Origin: Streptomyces aureus
Lineage (GTDB): Bacteria > Actinomycetota > Actinomycetes > Streptomycetales > Streptomycetaceae
Assembly (NCBI RefSeq): GCF_000725495.1
Contig: NZ_JNZD01000027.1
Span: 1 to 64,000, forward strand
Reading direction: 5' to 3'
Length of the DNA stretch: 64,000 nucleotides
Shown here piece by piece: positions 35,884 through 44,420 of the stretch. Made by a program: the position numbers and the translations under genes. Below the pieces are notes generated by a model. It was not told where the DNA came from. It worked only from the letters and a program-made list of their open reading frames with translations, and searched no databases. Within the stretch, counting starts at the first letter, position 1. Each line of letters begins with the position of its first letter.

Positions 35884-35938
35884 GGCTGAGAATCCGGACC
35901 CCGGAATCAATATTGGGTCAGACAGCCCATTCTCAGCC
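35884..35938. promoter_or_regulatory. Inverted repeat in the divergent region of the ABC operon and D,D-carboxypeptidase
   Basis: The 358-base gap 35794-36151 contains a perfect 10-bp inverted repeat, GGCTGAGAAT (35884-35893) and ATTCTCAGCC (35929-35938). An additional direct GGGCTGAG lies at 35861. The interval between the arms is AT-rich (GGAATCAATATTGGGTCAGA). The arrangement suits an operator serving the ABC operon, whose start is about 90 bases away. The regulator is unknown, and the rest of the gap shows nothing else. Confidence 0.5.
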
Positions 35939-36151
35939 TTTCGAGGGCCCTTTGCCAGGAAACCCCTGTTGAGTGACCGCGCGACCCGACGAGCGGGCCC
36001 GGCGCAAGGGCATTTCCGGCGGATCCCCGGCCGTCGCCGGCGGGCGTGCCCGCTTCCGCGCGCCCTGTTTTGCCCCCGCTTTGGGATCGGCGTTCCTTCT
36101 CTTTGTCACCCCGCTGTCAGGCGTGCCGGACGGACTTTGTACGGTCCCGGG

Positions 36152-37372
36152 ATGCGTGATTCTTCCGGGCTCTCCCGCCGTGCCGCTCTGGGCCTCGCCG
36201 CCGCCCTGCCCCTCGCCGCCGCGACGGCCACGACCGCCGACGCCACGTCGACGATCGGAGGGGAGAGACTGGCCCGCGCCGGGATCCAGGTGAGCGGAGC
36301 GTCGGGGCTGCCCAAGCACCTCACGGCCCGGTCCTGGCTGGTCGCGGATCTCACCAGCGGCGAGGTGCTCGCCTCCTACAACGCGCATCTGCGGCTGCCG
36401 CCCGCCTCCACGCTGAAGATGCTGTTCGCGGACGCCGTGCTGAAGAAGTTCGAGCGCACCGAGACCTACAAGGTGGTCGACGCCGACCTCGCCGACGTCC
36501 CCGCGGGCTCCAGCCTCGTCGGCGTCAAGCCGGGCATCACCTACACCGTCCACCAGCTGTGGCAGGGCGTCTTCCTGCGCTCCGGCAACGACGCGGTGCA
36601 CGTGCTGAGCCACATGAACGGCGGGTTGCCTGCCACCGTCGCCGAGATGCAGGCGCTCGCGAAGGACCTCCAGGCCCTGGACACCCATGTGGTCAGCCCC
36701 GACGGCTTCGACCACAAGGGCCAGCTCTCCTCCGCCTACGACCTGACCCTCTTCGCCCGGCACGGTCTCGCGGACGCCGACTTCCGCGGCTACTGCTCGA
36801 CGAAGACGGCGGACTTCCCGGCCGGCGGCAAGAAGACCTTCCAGATCCAGAACACCGACCGTCTGCTGACCGGCGCCTGGGGCGTGAAGCCGTACGAGGG
36901 TCTGATCGGGGTCAAGAACGGCTACACCAGCCACGCGGGCAACACCTTCACCGGCGCCGCGACCCGCGACGGACGGACCCTGCTCGTCACCGTGATGCAC
37001 CCCAAGAGCGGCGGCAGCGGCGTCTACGAGGAGACGGCCCAGCTGCTCGACTGGGGATTCGGCAAGGGCGCGCAGGCCCAGCCGGTCGGCACGCTGGTCG
37101 GTCCGCTCAGCGAGCAGGGCGCGAGCAAGGCCCCCACCAGCGCGGCGAAGGCCGCCGCCGGAGCGCCGGCCTCGGCCGGAGCGGCGAAGTCGGACGGCGC
37201 GCCGTGGGGACTGGTCGGCGGGGCGGGAGCGGCGGTGGCGCTCCTCGCGGGCGGCGCGCTCGCGCTGCGCCGCAGGCGCCGGGCCGCCGGTGAGGCGTCC
37301 GAACCGGTGGATGCGGTGGAAGAGGGGGCGGCGGAGCCGTCCGAGGCGAAGGGGCGTCGCCGGCGCCGATGA
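36152..37372 (+). CDS. D-alanyl-D-alanine carboxypeptidase (penicillin-binding protein, S11-type)
   Basis: A 406-residue exported protein. The N-terminus LSRRAALGLAAALPLAAA resembles a Tat signal. Catalytic motifs: SxxK as STLK (Ser86, Lys89), SGN (144-146), and a KTG-box variant KNG (256-258) in LIGVKNGYTSHAG. After an Ala/Ser-rich linker a transmembrane helix (residues ~340-365) and a basic tail anchor it. It trims peptidoglycan pentapeptides. ATG 36152 lies just after a conserved GTACGGTCCCGGG sequence with little room for a leader. Confidence 0.92.
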   Translation: MRDSSGLSRRAALGLAAALPLAAATATTADATSTIGGERLARAGIQVSGASGLPKHLTARSWLVADLTSGEVLASYNAHLRLPPASTLKMLFADAVLKKFERTETYKVVDADLADVPAGSSLVGVKPGITYTVHQLWQGVFLRSGNDAVHVLSHMNGGLPATVAEMQALAKDLQALDTHVVSPDGFDHKGQLSSAYDLTLFARHGLADADFRGYCSTKTADFPAGGKKTFQIQNTDRLLTGAWGVKPYEGLIGVKNGYTSHAGNTFTGAATRDGRTLLVTVMHPKSGGSGVYEETAQLLDWGFGKGAQAQPVGTLVGPLSEQGASKAPTSAAKAAAGAPASAGAAKSDGAPWGLVGGAGAAVALLAGGALALRRRRRAAGEASEPVDAVEEGAAEPSEAKGRRRRR

Positions 37373-37750
37373 CGGGACAGCCGCACCGCGGCCCGGTGCA
37401 CACCTCGCGGTCGCGCGCGAGGTCCGCCCCCACCCGGGCCGCGGAGCGGCTGTCACCTCCCCCATCGGTGTGGACCGTGGCCGTGCCGAAGCGGTGGCCG
37501 GAGCGAAGTCGGGTGCTCCGCCTGTGAAGCTCTGGAGGGGGAGTTCCCGAGCATAAGCGCACCAACGGCTTATATGGTCCGGAGATTCAGCTTCCGTATG
37601 TGAGGGTTGAGGCGTTGACCGTTCCGTGGTGAACCGCCGGAGCCCGGGGTCCGTGGAAGTCGGCCGCCCCGACGCGGGGCACGGCGGTGGCCGGGACGGT
37701 CGCGAACCGGGCGTTCGCCTTCAGAGGCGGCCCGGCCAGGGGCCCGGTCG
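37373..37750. other. Intergenic region between convergent genes with an orphan AT-rich hairpin
   Basis: These 378 bases separate two convergent stops. Most of it is ordinary GC-rich sequence. At 37524 a ten-codon frame starts (GTG, stop TAA 37554) after a GTGCTCCGCCT stretch. It is followed by ATAAGC (37553-37558) and GCTTAT (37568-37573), an inverted repeat with TATATGG beyond. The run 37550-37610 is AT-rich for this genome. This could be a small RNA or leader-peptide transcript; no neighbouring start would use it. Confidence 0.35.
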
Positions 37751-38761
37751 CTACGCCGTCGTCTCGCCCGGGTAGCGGACGCCGATGCGCTCGCGGATGG
37801 TGTCGAGCGTCCGCATGACGGCGAGGGTGCCGTCGAGCGGGACGAGCGGGGACTCGGTCTCGCCGGCACGCAGGGCCCGCATCACCTCGGCCGCCTCGTG
37901 CCGCAGGCTGGTGCGGGGGCCGGAGGCGGGGTCGGCGCGGAAGGTCTCCGGCTCGCGTCCGTCGCGGTGCAGGACGAAGTACTCCGGGAAGAAGAAGCCG
38001 TCCGGTACGTCGATACGGCCCGCGGAGCCGGTGACGGAGGCGGCGACGGGCGTGCCGCCGTTGATGGAGCAGTGCACCGAAGCCAGAGCGCCGCTCTCGA
38101 AGGAGAGCACCGCACCCGTCTGGAGATCGACGCCCTCGTCGGAGAGCACCGCTCTCGCCACGATGTCGGAGGGCTCCCCGAGCAGCAGCTGCGCGAACGA
38201 CACCGGGTAGACACCGAGATCGAGCAGGGCGCCGCCGCCCTGCGCCGGGTCCCGCAGCCGGTGCGAGGGCGGGAACGGCCCCGCGAGACCGAAGTCGGCC
38301 TGCACCGTGCGCACTTCACCGATGACCCCGTCGTCCACCAGCGCCTTCAGCCGCCCGACCAGCGGATTGCAGTACATCCACATGGCCTCCATCAGGAAGC
38401 GGCCGCGGTCACGGGCCAGCGCGACCAGTTCCCCGGCCTCCCGCGCGTTCAGCGTGAACGCCTTCTCGCACAGCACATGACGCCCCGCCTCCAGACACAT
38501 CCCGGCGGCCACCCGGTGCGCCGCGTGCGGTGTCGCGACGTACACGACGTCGACGTCCTCGTCCGCGGCCAGCGACGCCCAGTCCCCGTACGCCCGGGGG
38601 ATGCCGAAGCGCTCCGCGAACGCCGTCGCCGAGGACTGCGACCGCGAGGCCACCGCCACCACCTCGGCGTCCGGCATGTCCACCAGGTCCGCGGTGAACG
38701 CCGCGGCGATCCCGCCGGTCGCCAGAATCCCCCACCGCACGCGTTCACGCTCGCCCGTCAT
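37751..38761 (-). CDS. Gfo/Idh/MocA family oxidoreductase
   Basis: A 336-residue NAD(P)-dependent dehydrogenase. The N-terminal Rossmann segment is VRWGILATGGIAAAFTADL, the family lysine is in the HVLCEKAFTLN motif (EKP variant), and the C-terminal half has LLDLGVYPVSFAQLLLG. It most likely acts on a sugar, inositol or related polyol; the substrate cannot be read from sequence. ATG 38761. It diverges from the MFS gene, 80 bases away. Confidence 0.93.
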   Translation of the reverse strand: MTGERERVRWGILATGGIAAAFTADLVDMPDAEVVAVASRSQSSATAFAERFGIPRAYGDWASLAADEDVDVVYVATPHAAHRVAAGMCLEAGRHVLCEKAFTLNAREAGELVALARDRGRFLMEAMWMYCNPLVGRLKALVDDGVIGEVRTVQADFGLAGPFPPSHRLRDPAQGGGALLDLGVYPVSFAQLLLGEPSDIVARAVLSDEGVDLQTGAVLSFESGALASVHCSINGGTPVAASVTGSAGRIDVPDGFFFPEYFVLHRDGREPETFRADPASGPRTSLRHEAAEVMRALRAGETESPLVPLDGTLAVMRTLDTIRERIGVRYPGETTA

Positions 38762-38841
38762 GCCCGCCCCTCGATCCGTGACTCCGAACCCGCTGTTCGA
38801 ACTGAGAGCATAGGGGCCGGATCTTTCGGAGAGGGGGGCAC

Positions 38842-40236
38842 ATGCCCGAGCGTGGCCGCACCGCGCGGGACCAGGAGGACCCGCGCGGGCACATACCGGA
38901 GGCAACCACCACGGGCACGGCACCGGCGGTCGTCGAGGCGTCCGCCGGCGCCGTACCCGCGGGCGGGGCACGGTCCGCCGCGGCGCGGGCGGGCGATGGC
39001 CCCGGCGCGCGCGGCCGCACCGGGCTGCTCGTCACGTTCGTGCTGGGCGGCCTCACCGCCACGCCCCCGCTCGCGATGGACATGTACCTCCCCTCGCTGC
39101 CCGAGGTCACCGGCTCGCTGCACGCCCCCGCGGCCACGGTGCAGCTCACGCTCACCGCGTGCCTCCTGGGCATGGCGCTCGGCCAGCTCGTCGTCGGACC
39201 CATGAGCGACCGGTGGGGCCGGCGCCGCCCGCTGCTCGCCGGTCTCGCGGTCTACGTCGTCGCCACCGCCCTGTGCGCCCTCGCGCCCGGCATCGGCCTC
39301 CTCGTCGCCTTCCGCCTCGTCCAGGGCCTGGCCGGCGCGGCCGGGATCGTGATCGCCCGCGCCGTCGTCCGCGACCTGTACGACGGCGTGGCGATGGCCC
39401 GCTTCTTCTCCACCCTCATGCTGATCTCCGGCGTCGCCCCCGTCGTCGCCCCGCTCGTCGGCGGGCAGATCCTGCGCTTCACCGACTGGCGGGGCGTGTT
39501 CGTCGTCCTCACCGCCGTCGGCCTCGCGCTCACCGCCCTCGTCTGGACGAAGCTGCCCGAGACCCTCGCGCCCGAGGACCGGCACGCCGGCGGTGTCGGC
39601 GAGGCCCTGCGCGCCATGCGCCGGCTGCTCGCCGACCGCGCCTTCACCGGGTACACGCTCGCGGGCGGCTTCACCTTCGCGGCCCTCTTCGCCTACATCG
39701 CGGCCTCCCCGTTCGTGATCCAGGACCTTTACGGCGCCTCCCCGCAGACCTTCAGCCTCCTCTTCGGCGCCAACTCCGTCGGCCTCGTGATCGCCGGGCA
39801 GGTCAACGGCAAGCTGCTCGCCGGCCGGGTCGCCCTGGAGAAGGTCCTCGCCACCGGCCTCGCCCTGGTCACCCTCGCCGCGGCCGCGCTGCTGCTCATG
39901 TCCACCGGCGCCCTCGGCCAGGTCGGGCTCGCCCCGGTCGCCGTCGCGCTGTTCGTGCTGATGTCCGCCATGGGCCTCGCCCTGCCCAACACCCAGGCGC
40001 TCGCCCTGACCCGGGTGCGGCACACGGCCGGCTCCGCCTCCGCGCTGCTCGGCACCACCTCCTTCCTCATAGGGGCGGTCGCCTCGCCGCTCGTCGGCGT
40101 CGCCGGGGAGCACACCGCCGTCCCGATGGCCCTTGTCCAGCTGGTGGCCGCACTGGTGGCCGTCGCCTGCTTCGTGGGACTGTGCCGTCCCCGGCGTACG
40201 GGACGCACTGCGAACGGAAAAGGGGCGGAGAGCTGA
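38842..40236 (+). CDS. MFS drug-resistance transporter, Bcr/CflA family
   Basis: A 464-residue protein with 12 predicted membrane helices after a ~55-residue hydrophilic N-terminus. Bcr/CflA traits: LAMDMYLPSLPEV in helix 1, GQLVVGPMSDRWGRRRPLLAG in loop 2-3, and FRLVQGLAGAAGIVIARAVVRDLYDG in helix 4. It probably exports drugs or sulfonamide-like compounds by proton antiport. The stop overlaps the next gene's probable CTG start. Confidence 0.93.
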   Translation: MPERGRTARDQEDPRGHIPEATTTGTAPAVVEASAGAVPAGGARSAAARAGDGPGARGRTGLLVTFVLGGLTATPPLAMDMYLPSLPEVTGSLHAPAATVQLTLTACLLGMALGQLVVGPMSDRWGRRRPLLAGLAVYVVATALCALAPGIGLLVAFRLVQGLAGAAGIVIARAVVRDLYDGVAMARFFSTLMLISGVAPVVAPLVGGQILRFTDWRGVFVVLTAVGLALTALVWTKLPETLAPEDRHAGGVGEALRAMRRLLADRAFTGYTLAGGFTFAALFAYIAASPFVIQDLYGASPQTFSLLFGANSVGLVIAGQVNGKLLAGRVALEKVLATGLALVTLAAAALLLMSTGALGQVGLAPVAVALFVLMSAMGLALPNTQALALTRVRHTAGSASALLGTTSFLIGAVASPLVGVAGEHTAVPMALVQLVAALVAVACFVGLCRPRRTGRTANGKGAES

Positions 40237-41363
40237 GCGCGCCAAGACTGCGGACCGGTACGCCGGAACGGGCCGGACTCGACCCCGGTGAACTGCGGCG
40301 GCTGGTCCACGAGGTCCGTGCCCTCACCCGGGGGGACGACCCGTGGGCCGCGGGCGTCGTGGTGGTCGCGGGACGGGGTCCCGTCGTCGCCGTGGCGGAC
40401 GCGGCGGGCTGGGCCGTGCGCTACGCGGCCCACGACGAGGACAAGGACATCGGTGTCGAACTGCCCGCCCGGGCACGCGTGCCGATGACCGTGAACACGC
40501 CCTTCGACCTGGCCTCCCTCACCAAGCTGTTCACCGCGGTCGCGGCGGTGCAGCAGTTGGAGCGCGGCACGCTGGGCATCGACGCGCGTGTCGGCGCGTA
40601 CCTGCCGGAGTTCCGGGCGGCCCGCGAACACGGCGTCACCGTACGGCAGCTGCTCACCCACACCTCCGGGCTGCGCCCCGAGCTGCCGCTGTACGACTGC
40701 CCGGACGACACGGCCCGGCTGGCCCTGCTGCGGGCCGAGGCCCCCTCGTCGCCGCCGGGCGAGTACCGCTACTCCGACGTCAACCTGCTCCTGCTCCAGT
40801 ACGTGCTGGAGCGCATCACCGGCCGGGGGCTCGACGTCCTCGTGCGGGACGGCATCACCCGCCCGCTCGGGATGAACGCCACCGGCTTCGGGCCCTGCCC
40901 CGGCGCCGCGGCCACGGAGGACCAGCGGCGCCCCTGGGCCAAGGCGGACCGGGGCATGCTGCGGGGTGTCGTGCACGACGAGAACGCCTGGGCGCTCGGC
41001 GGGGTGGCCGGTCACGCCGGCCTGTTCTCCACCGCGGGCGACCTGGCCGTCTTCTGCCGCACCCTGCTCGCGGGCGGCTCCTACGGCCCGGCCCGCATCC
41101 TCGGCCCCGACTTCGTCGAGCTCCTGCTCACCCCGCCCGGCCTCGGGTTCGCCCTCGACCAGCCCTGGTTCATGGGCACCCTCGCGGGCCACGGCGCGGC
41201 CGGCCACACCGGGTTCACCGGCACCTCCCTGGTGCTGGACCCGGCGACGGACACGTTCCTCGTCCTGCTCGCCAACACGGTCCACCCCCGGCGCCGCCCG
41301 GCGGACAACGCGCCCCGGGCGGCGGCGGCCACACGGCTGCGCCGGGCGGTGCGCGGCACCTGA
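40233..41363 (+). CDS. Serine hydrolase, class C beta-lactamase fold, probable CTG start
   Basis: A 376-residue protein with the class C/EstB fold: catalytic SLTK in FDLASLTKLF (SxxK), YSDVN in place of YxN, and HTGFTGTS. No signal peptide is visible, so it is probably a cytoplasmic esterase or peptidase. The first plausible codon is CTG 40233, overlapping the MFS stop (CTGA) behind GGGGCGGAGAG. The conserved N-terminal GTPERAGLDPGELRRLV lies before any ATG or GTG with a ribosome site, so CTG is preferred. Confidence 0.85.
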   Translation: MSAPRLRTGTPERAGLDPGELRRLVHEVRALTRGDDPWAAGVVVVAGRGPVVAVADAAGWAVRYAAHDEDKDIGVELPARARVPMTVNTPFDLASLTKLFTAVAAVQQLERGTLGIDARVGAYLPEFRAAREHGVTVRQLLTHTSGLRPELPLYDCPDDTARLALLRAEAPSSPPGEYRYSDVNLLLLQYVLERITGRGLDVLVRDGITRPLGMNATGFGPCPGAAATEDQRRPWAKADRGMLRGVVHDENAWALGGVAGHAGLFSTAGDLAVFCRTLLAGGSYGPARILGPDFVELLLTPPGLGFALDQPWFMGTLAGHGAAGHTGFTGTSLVLDPATDTFLVLLANTVHPRRRPADNAPRAAAATRLRRAVRGT

Positions 41364-41375
41364 GAGAATCGGGCC

Positions 41376-42371
41376 GTGAACGCCCCCGTACCCACCGCCG
41401 ACACCCTGCGCAGCGCCCTCGCCGGACTGCTCGACGGCCTGCCGCCGAAGGCCGCCGCACAGGCGGTCGAGCGGCTGATCGCGAACTACCGGGGGACCAC
41501 CCCGACCCACACCCCGGTCCTGCGGGACCGCTCGGACGTCGCCGCGTACGCCGCGTACCGGATGCCCGCGACCTTCGAGGCGGTGTGCGCGGCGCTGGAG
41601 GCGTTCGCGGACGCGGTGCCCGGCTGGAGGCCGGGGAGCCATGTGGACGTCGGCGGCGGCACCGGCGCGGCCACCTGGGCGGTGAACGCCACCTGGGCCG
41701 GGGCCCGCCCGGTGACCGTGCTCGACTGGGCCGAGCCGGCCCTCGCGCTGGGGCGGGAGATCGCCGCCGCCAACCCGGAGCTGGACGGCGCCGCGTGGCA
41801 GCGCTCTCGTATCGGAGCGGCGCTCACCCTCGAGAGCACTGATCTCGTCACCGTCTCCTACGTCCTCGGCGAGCTCACCGAGGCGGACCGCGCCTCGGTC
41901 GTGGACGCCGCCGCGGGCGCCGCCCAGGCCGTCGTGGTCATCGAGCCCGGCACCCCCGACGGCTACAGCCGGGTCCTCGCCGCCCGTGAGCGTCTGACCG
42001 GCGCCGGATTCCACGTCGCCGCCCCCTGCCCGCACAGCGCCGCCTGCCCGATCGTCCCCGGCCAGGACTGGTGCCACTTCTCCGCCCGGGTCGCCCGCTC
42101 CTCCCTGCACCGCCAGGTCAAGGGCGGCTCCCTGCCCTACGAGGACGAGAAGTTCAGCTACGTGGCCGCGACCCGCTTCCCGCCGGCTCCCGCGGCCTCG
42201 CGCGTCGTGCGCCGGCCGCAGATCCGCAAGGGCCAGGTCCTGCTCGACCTGTGTGGGCGGGACGAGGCGCTGCGCCGGGAGACCGTGACCAAGCGCCACG
42301 GACCGCTGTACAAGGCGGCCCGCGACGCCGAGTGGGGCGACGCCTGGCCGCCGCCCGGGGACGATGCCTAG
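41376..42371 (+). CDS. Rsm22-like small ribosomal subunit protein / methyltransferase
   Basis: A 331-residue protein of the Rsm22 family. An SAM-binding motif HVDVGGGTGAATWAV lies near residue 90, VTVLDWAEPALALG follows, and SYVLGELTEADR contains the family's LGEL. A cysteine cluster CPHSAACPIVPGQDWCHF near residue 210 matches the Fe-S/zinc site of Rsm22. In mitochondria this family assists small-subunit assembly; bacterial function is not established. GTG 41376, 12 bases after the previous stop, suggests one transcript with the MFS and hydrolase genes. Confidence 0.9.
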   Translation: MNAPVPTADTLRSALAGLLDGLPPKAAAQAVERLIANYRGTTPTHTPVLRDRSDVAAYAAYRMPATFEAVCAALEAFADAVPGWRPGSHVDVGGGTGAATWAVNATWAGARPVTVLDWAEPALALGREIAAANPELDGAAWQRSRIGAALTLESTDLVTVSYVLGELTEADRASVVDAAAGAAQAVVVIEPGTPDGYSRVLAARERLTGAGFHVAAPCPHSAACPIVPGQDWCHFSARVARSSLHRQVKGGSLPYEDEKFSYVAATRFPPAPAASRVVRRPQIRKGQVLLDLCGRDEALRRETVTKRHGPLYKAARDAEWGDAWPPPGDDA

Positions 42372-42639
42372 GACCCGCCCAAGTCCCCGCCCGCAGCGGC
42401 GACGCCGGACGGGCCCGGGTTCCGCCCGGCGCTCCCGTCCGGCCCGAGAAGCGCGGTCGTGATCCCGCCCTCGTCGAATGCGCCCGGCAAATCACCCCAC
42501 ATCATGCAATAACGCCTGATCAGAGCCTGGTGAACGCATCGCCCCACCTACCCCGGTTGTCGGCTCCGGCCCCCCGGAGCGCAGGATGGTGGGACGATGG
42601 GGCGAGGACGAGGTGCACGACGGTGAGGCGAGGGGATAG

Positions 42640-43374
42640 ATGAGCGCAGAGTTCGGCCGCCGCTCCGGCACGTGGGACAGGATCTCGAAGTGGTTCGGCG
42701 GACGCCGGCCCAAAGCCCCGGCGGAGACCTCCGCCGACGGCCGTGAGGCCCTGCTGCTGGCCGCCGCCGCCGCCGGGCTGCCGCTCGCGCAGGCCGCGTA
42801 TCCCTCCGGCTACCGCTGCTCCTGTGACCGCGTCGGCTGCCCGACGCCCGCGCGTCACCCCGTCTCCTTCGCCTGGCAGACCCAGTCGACCACCGACCGC
42901 GCCCAGATCGAGCGCTGGGCCCGGCACCAGCCCAAGGCGAACTTCATCACCGCGACCGGCATGGTCCACGACGTCCTGGACGTCCCGCTGGACGCCGGCC
43001 GCCTGGCACTGGAGCGGCTGCTCGCCTCCGGTATCGAGGTCGGACCCGTCGCCGAGACCGGCGACGGACGCATGCTCTTCTTCACCCTCACCCGCGGCAC
43101 GCCCGAGGACGAGGACGAGTGGTGGCCCTGCGAGCTGGACTGCCACCCCGAGACGATGGACGAACACCCCGGCTTCCGCTGGCACTGCCGCGGTTCGTAC
43201 GTCCTCGTGCCGCCGGCCCGGCTGCCCGGCGGTCTGGGCGTGGACTGGGTGCGCGGCCCCGAGCACGCGCTGCCGGACCCGCTCACGCTGCTGGAGACCC
43301 TCACCGACGAATGCGCCCGCCACGCCGGCCGTGACGACGCCGACCAGCTCGCCGCCTGGCCGCACCGGGGCTGA
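42640..43374 (+). CDS. Bifunctional DNA primase/polymerase N-terminal-domain protein, altered DxD
   Basis: A 244-residue protein consisting of a prim-pol N-terminal domain only. A cysteine cluster CSCDRVGCPTPARHP (residues 60-74) is followed by the ANFITATG strand and FFTLT, RGSYVLVPP. The catalytic DxD motif reads DVP (Asp114, Val115, Pro116), so the second acidic residue is missing and catalysis is doubtful. Its paralogues are frequent in Streptomyces. ATG 42640 follows GGCGAGGGG. The 268-base gap upstream (42372-42639) shows no gene. Confidence 0.85.
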   Translation: MSAEFGRRSGTWDRISKWFGGRRPKAPAETSADGREALLLAAAAAGLPLAQAAYPSGYRCSCDRVGCPTPARHPVSFAWQTQSTTDRAQIERWARHQPKANFITATGMVHDVLDVPLDAGRLALERLLASGIEVGPVAETGDGRMLFFTLTRGTPEDEDEWWPCELDCHPETMDEHPGFRWHCRGSYVLVPPARLPGGLGVDWVRGPEHALPDPLTLLETLTDECARHAGRDDADQLAAWPHRG

Positions 43375-43376
43375 GC

Positions 43377-43389
43377 CCCGCGGGGGCGC
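43377..43389. terminator. Short GC-rich hairpin between convergent genes
   Basis: GCCCC and GGGGC flank a CGCG-like core just after the prim-pol stop, facing the minus-strand lipoprotein stop. It lacks a T-tract, so it is only a candidate bidirectional terminator. Confidence 0.3.
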
Positions 43390-43397
43390 CGGCCGGG

Positions 43398-44420
43398 CTA
43401 CTCGCCCTTGGCGCCCGTCAGCCCCTCGACCCGGCCGAGCACGGCCACCCGCCCGTCGCCCGAGCCCTTCGGCGGATCCAGGGCGGCCTGGTTGGAGACG
43501 AACTCCAGGGTCAGGGACTGGTTGATCTCGCCGGTCGTCAGGGCCTGCACGTCCGCGCCGGGAGCGGGGATCTCGGTGCCCGCGGCGGCCGTCTCCTTCT
43601 CGAAGCGGCGCGTGGTGAAGAACACCAGCGCCCCGCCGTCCGCCGTGCGCAGCCCCACCGGCGCGTAGGAGCCCGAGGACAGCGGCTCGTCGATGTACTG
43701 GCGGGCGAGACCGGGCCGGCTGGCGTACTTCTCGCGCTGGGCCCGCCACTGGGAGGTGTGGATCCCCGCGGCGAAGGAGTCGCCGCCGGACCTCAGATAC
43801 GTCGCGTACGACCGGCCGAGCTTGCCCGGCTCGACGGCGAGCGCCGGGTCGTCGGCCGCGACGGGCTGCGCCCAGCCGTCCGCGTCCGTCGCGAACCGCG
43901 GCACGTCACCGGCGCCGAGGACCGTCAGATACGAGGCCTGCCAGGGCTCGCGGAGATCGTCCCGGGTGAAGACGAGCAGCCACCGGCTGCCCGCCACGCC
44001 CTTGTTGGCGGTCGCGTCCGCGACGAACCAGCGCGGCCAGCCCGCCTTCGCGGGGATCGAGAACCGGGCGTCGTCGAACGCCAGCGGCGAGTGCGCGGGA
44101 TTGCCGCCCGGGTGGCCGGCCCGGCCGGCCTTCAGCCGGGCGGCGTCGATGGCGGCGAGCGGACCGGTCACCCGGTCCGCGTCCTTCGAGCGGTCGTACG
44201 TCGCGTCCGCCTTGTTGTACGCGGCGGTGAAGTCCGCGAGCGCGCGGGCGGCGTCGGCGCGGGTCGTGGCCGGCACGACCTCCCGCTCGCCGTGCACCAC
44301 CACGCAGCCGCTCGCCGCCGCCCACAGCGCGGTCACCGTCGTCGCCACGCGGGCGAGACGGCCGAGACGGCCGGGACTACGAGGCCTTCGAGGGCTGCGA
44401 TCCGTGCGATCCCTGCGCAT
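43398..44420 (-). CDS. Putative lipoprotein of unknown function, downstream of efeU
   Basis: A 340-residue protein with a basic, Arg-rich N-terminus followed by a hydrophobic stretch and lipobox-like AASGC (near residue 39). The mature part has no recognised family motif; it has recurring beta-strand/helix segments such as RWLLVFTRDDLREPW and GALVFFTTRRFEKE. ATG 44420 overlaps the efeU stop by 44 bases, so it probably shares the efe transcript. Its position suggests an envelope role in iron supply, but this is an inference from location only. Confidence 0.75.
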   Translation of the reverse strand: MRRDRTDRSPRRPRSPGRLGRLARVATTVTALWAAASGCVVVHGEREVVPATTRADAARALADFTAAYNKADATYDRSKDADRVTGPLAAIDAARLKAGRAGHPGGNPAHSPLAFDDARFSIPAKAGWPRWFVADATANKGVAGSRWLLVFTRDDLREPWQASYLTVLGAGDVPRFATDADGWAQPVAADDPALAVEPGKLGRSYATYLRSGGDSFAAGIHTSQWRAQREKYASRPGLARQYIDEPLSSGSYAPVGLRTADGGALVFFTTRRFEKETAAAGTEIPAPGADVQALTTGEINQSLTLEFVSNQAALDPPKGSGDGRVAVLGRVEGLTGAKGE

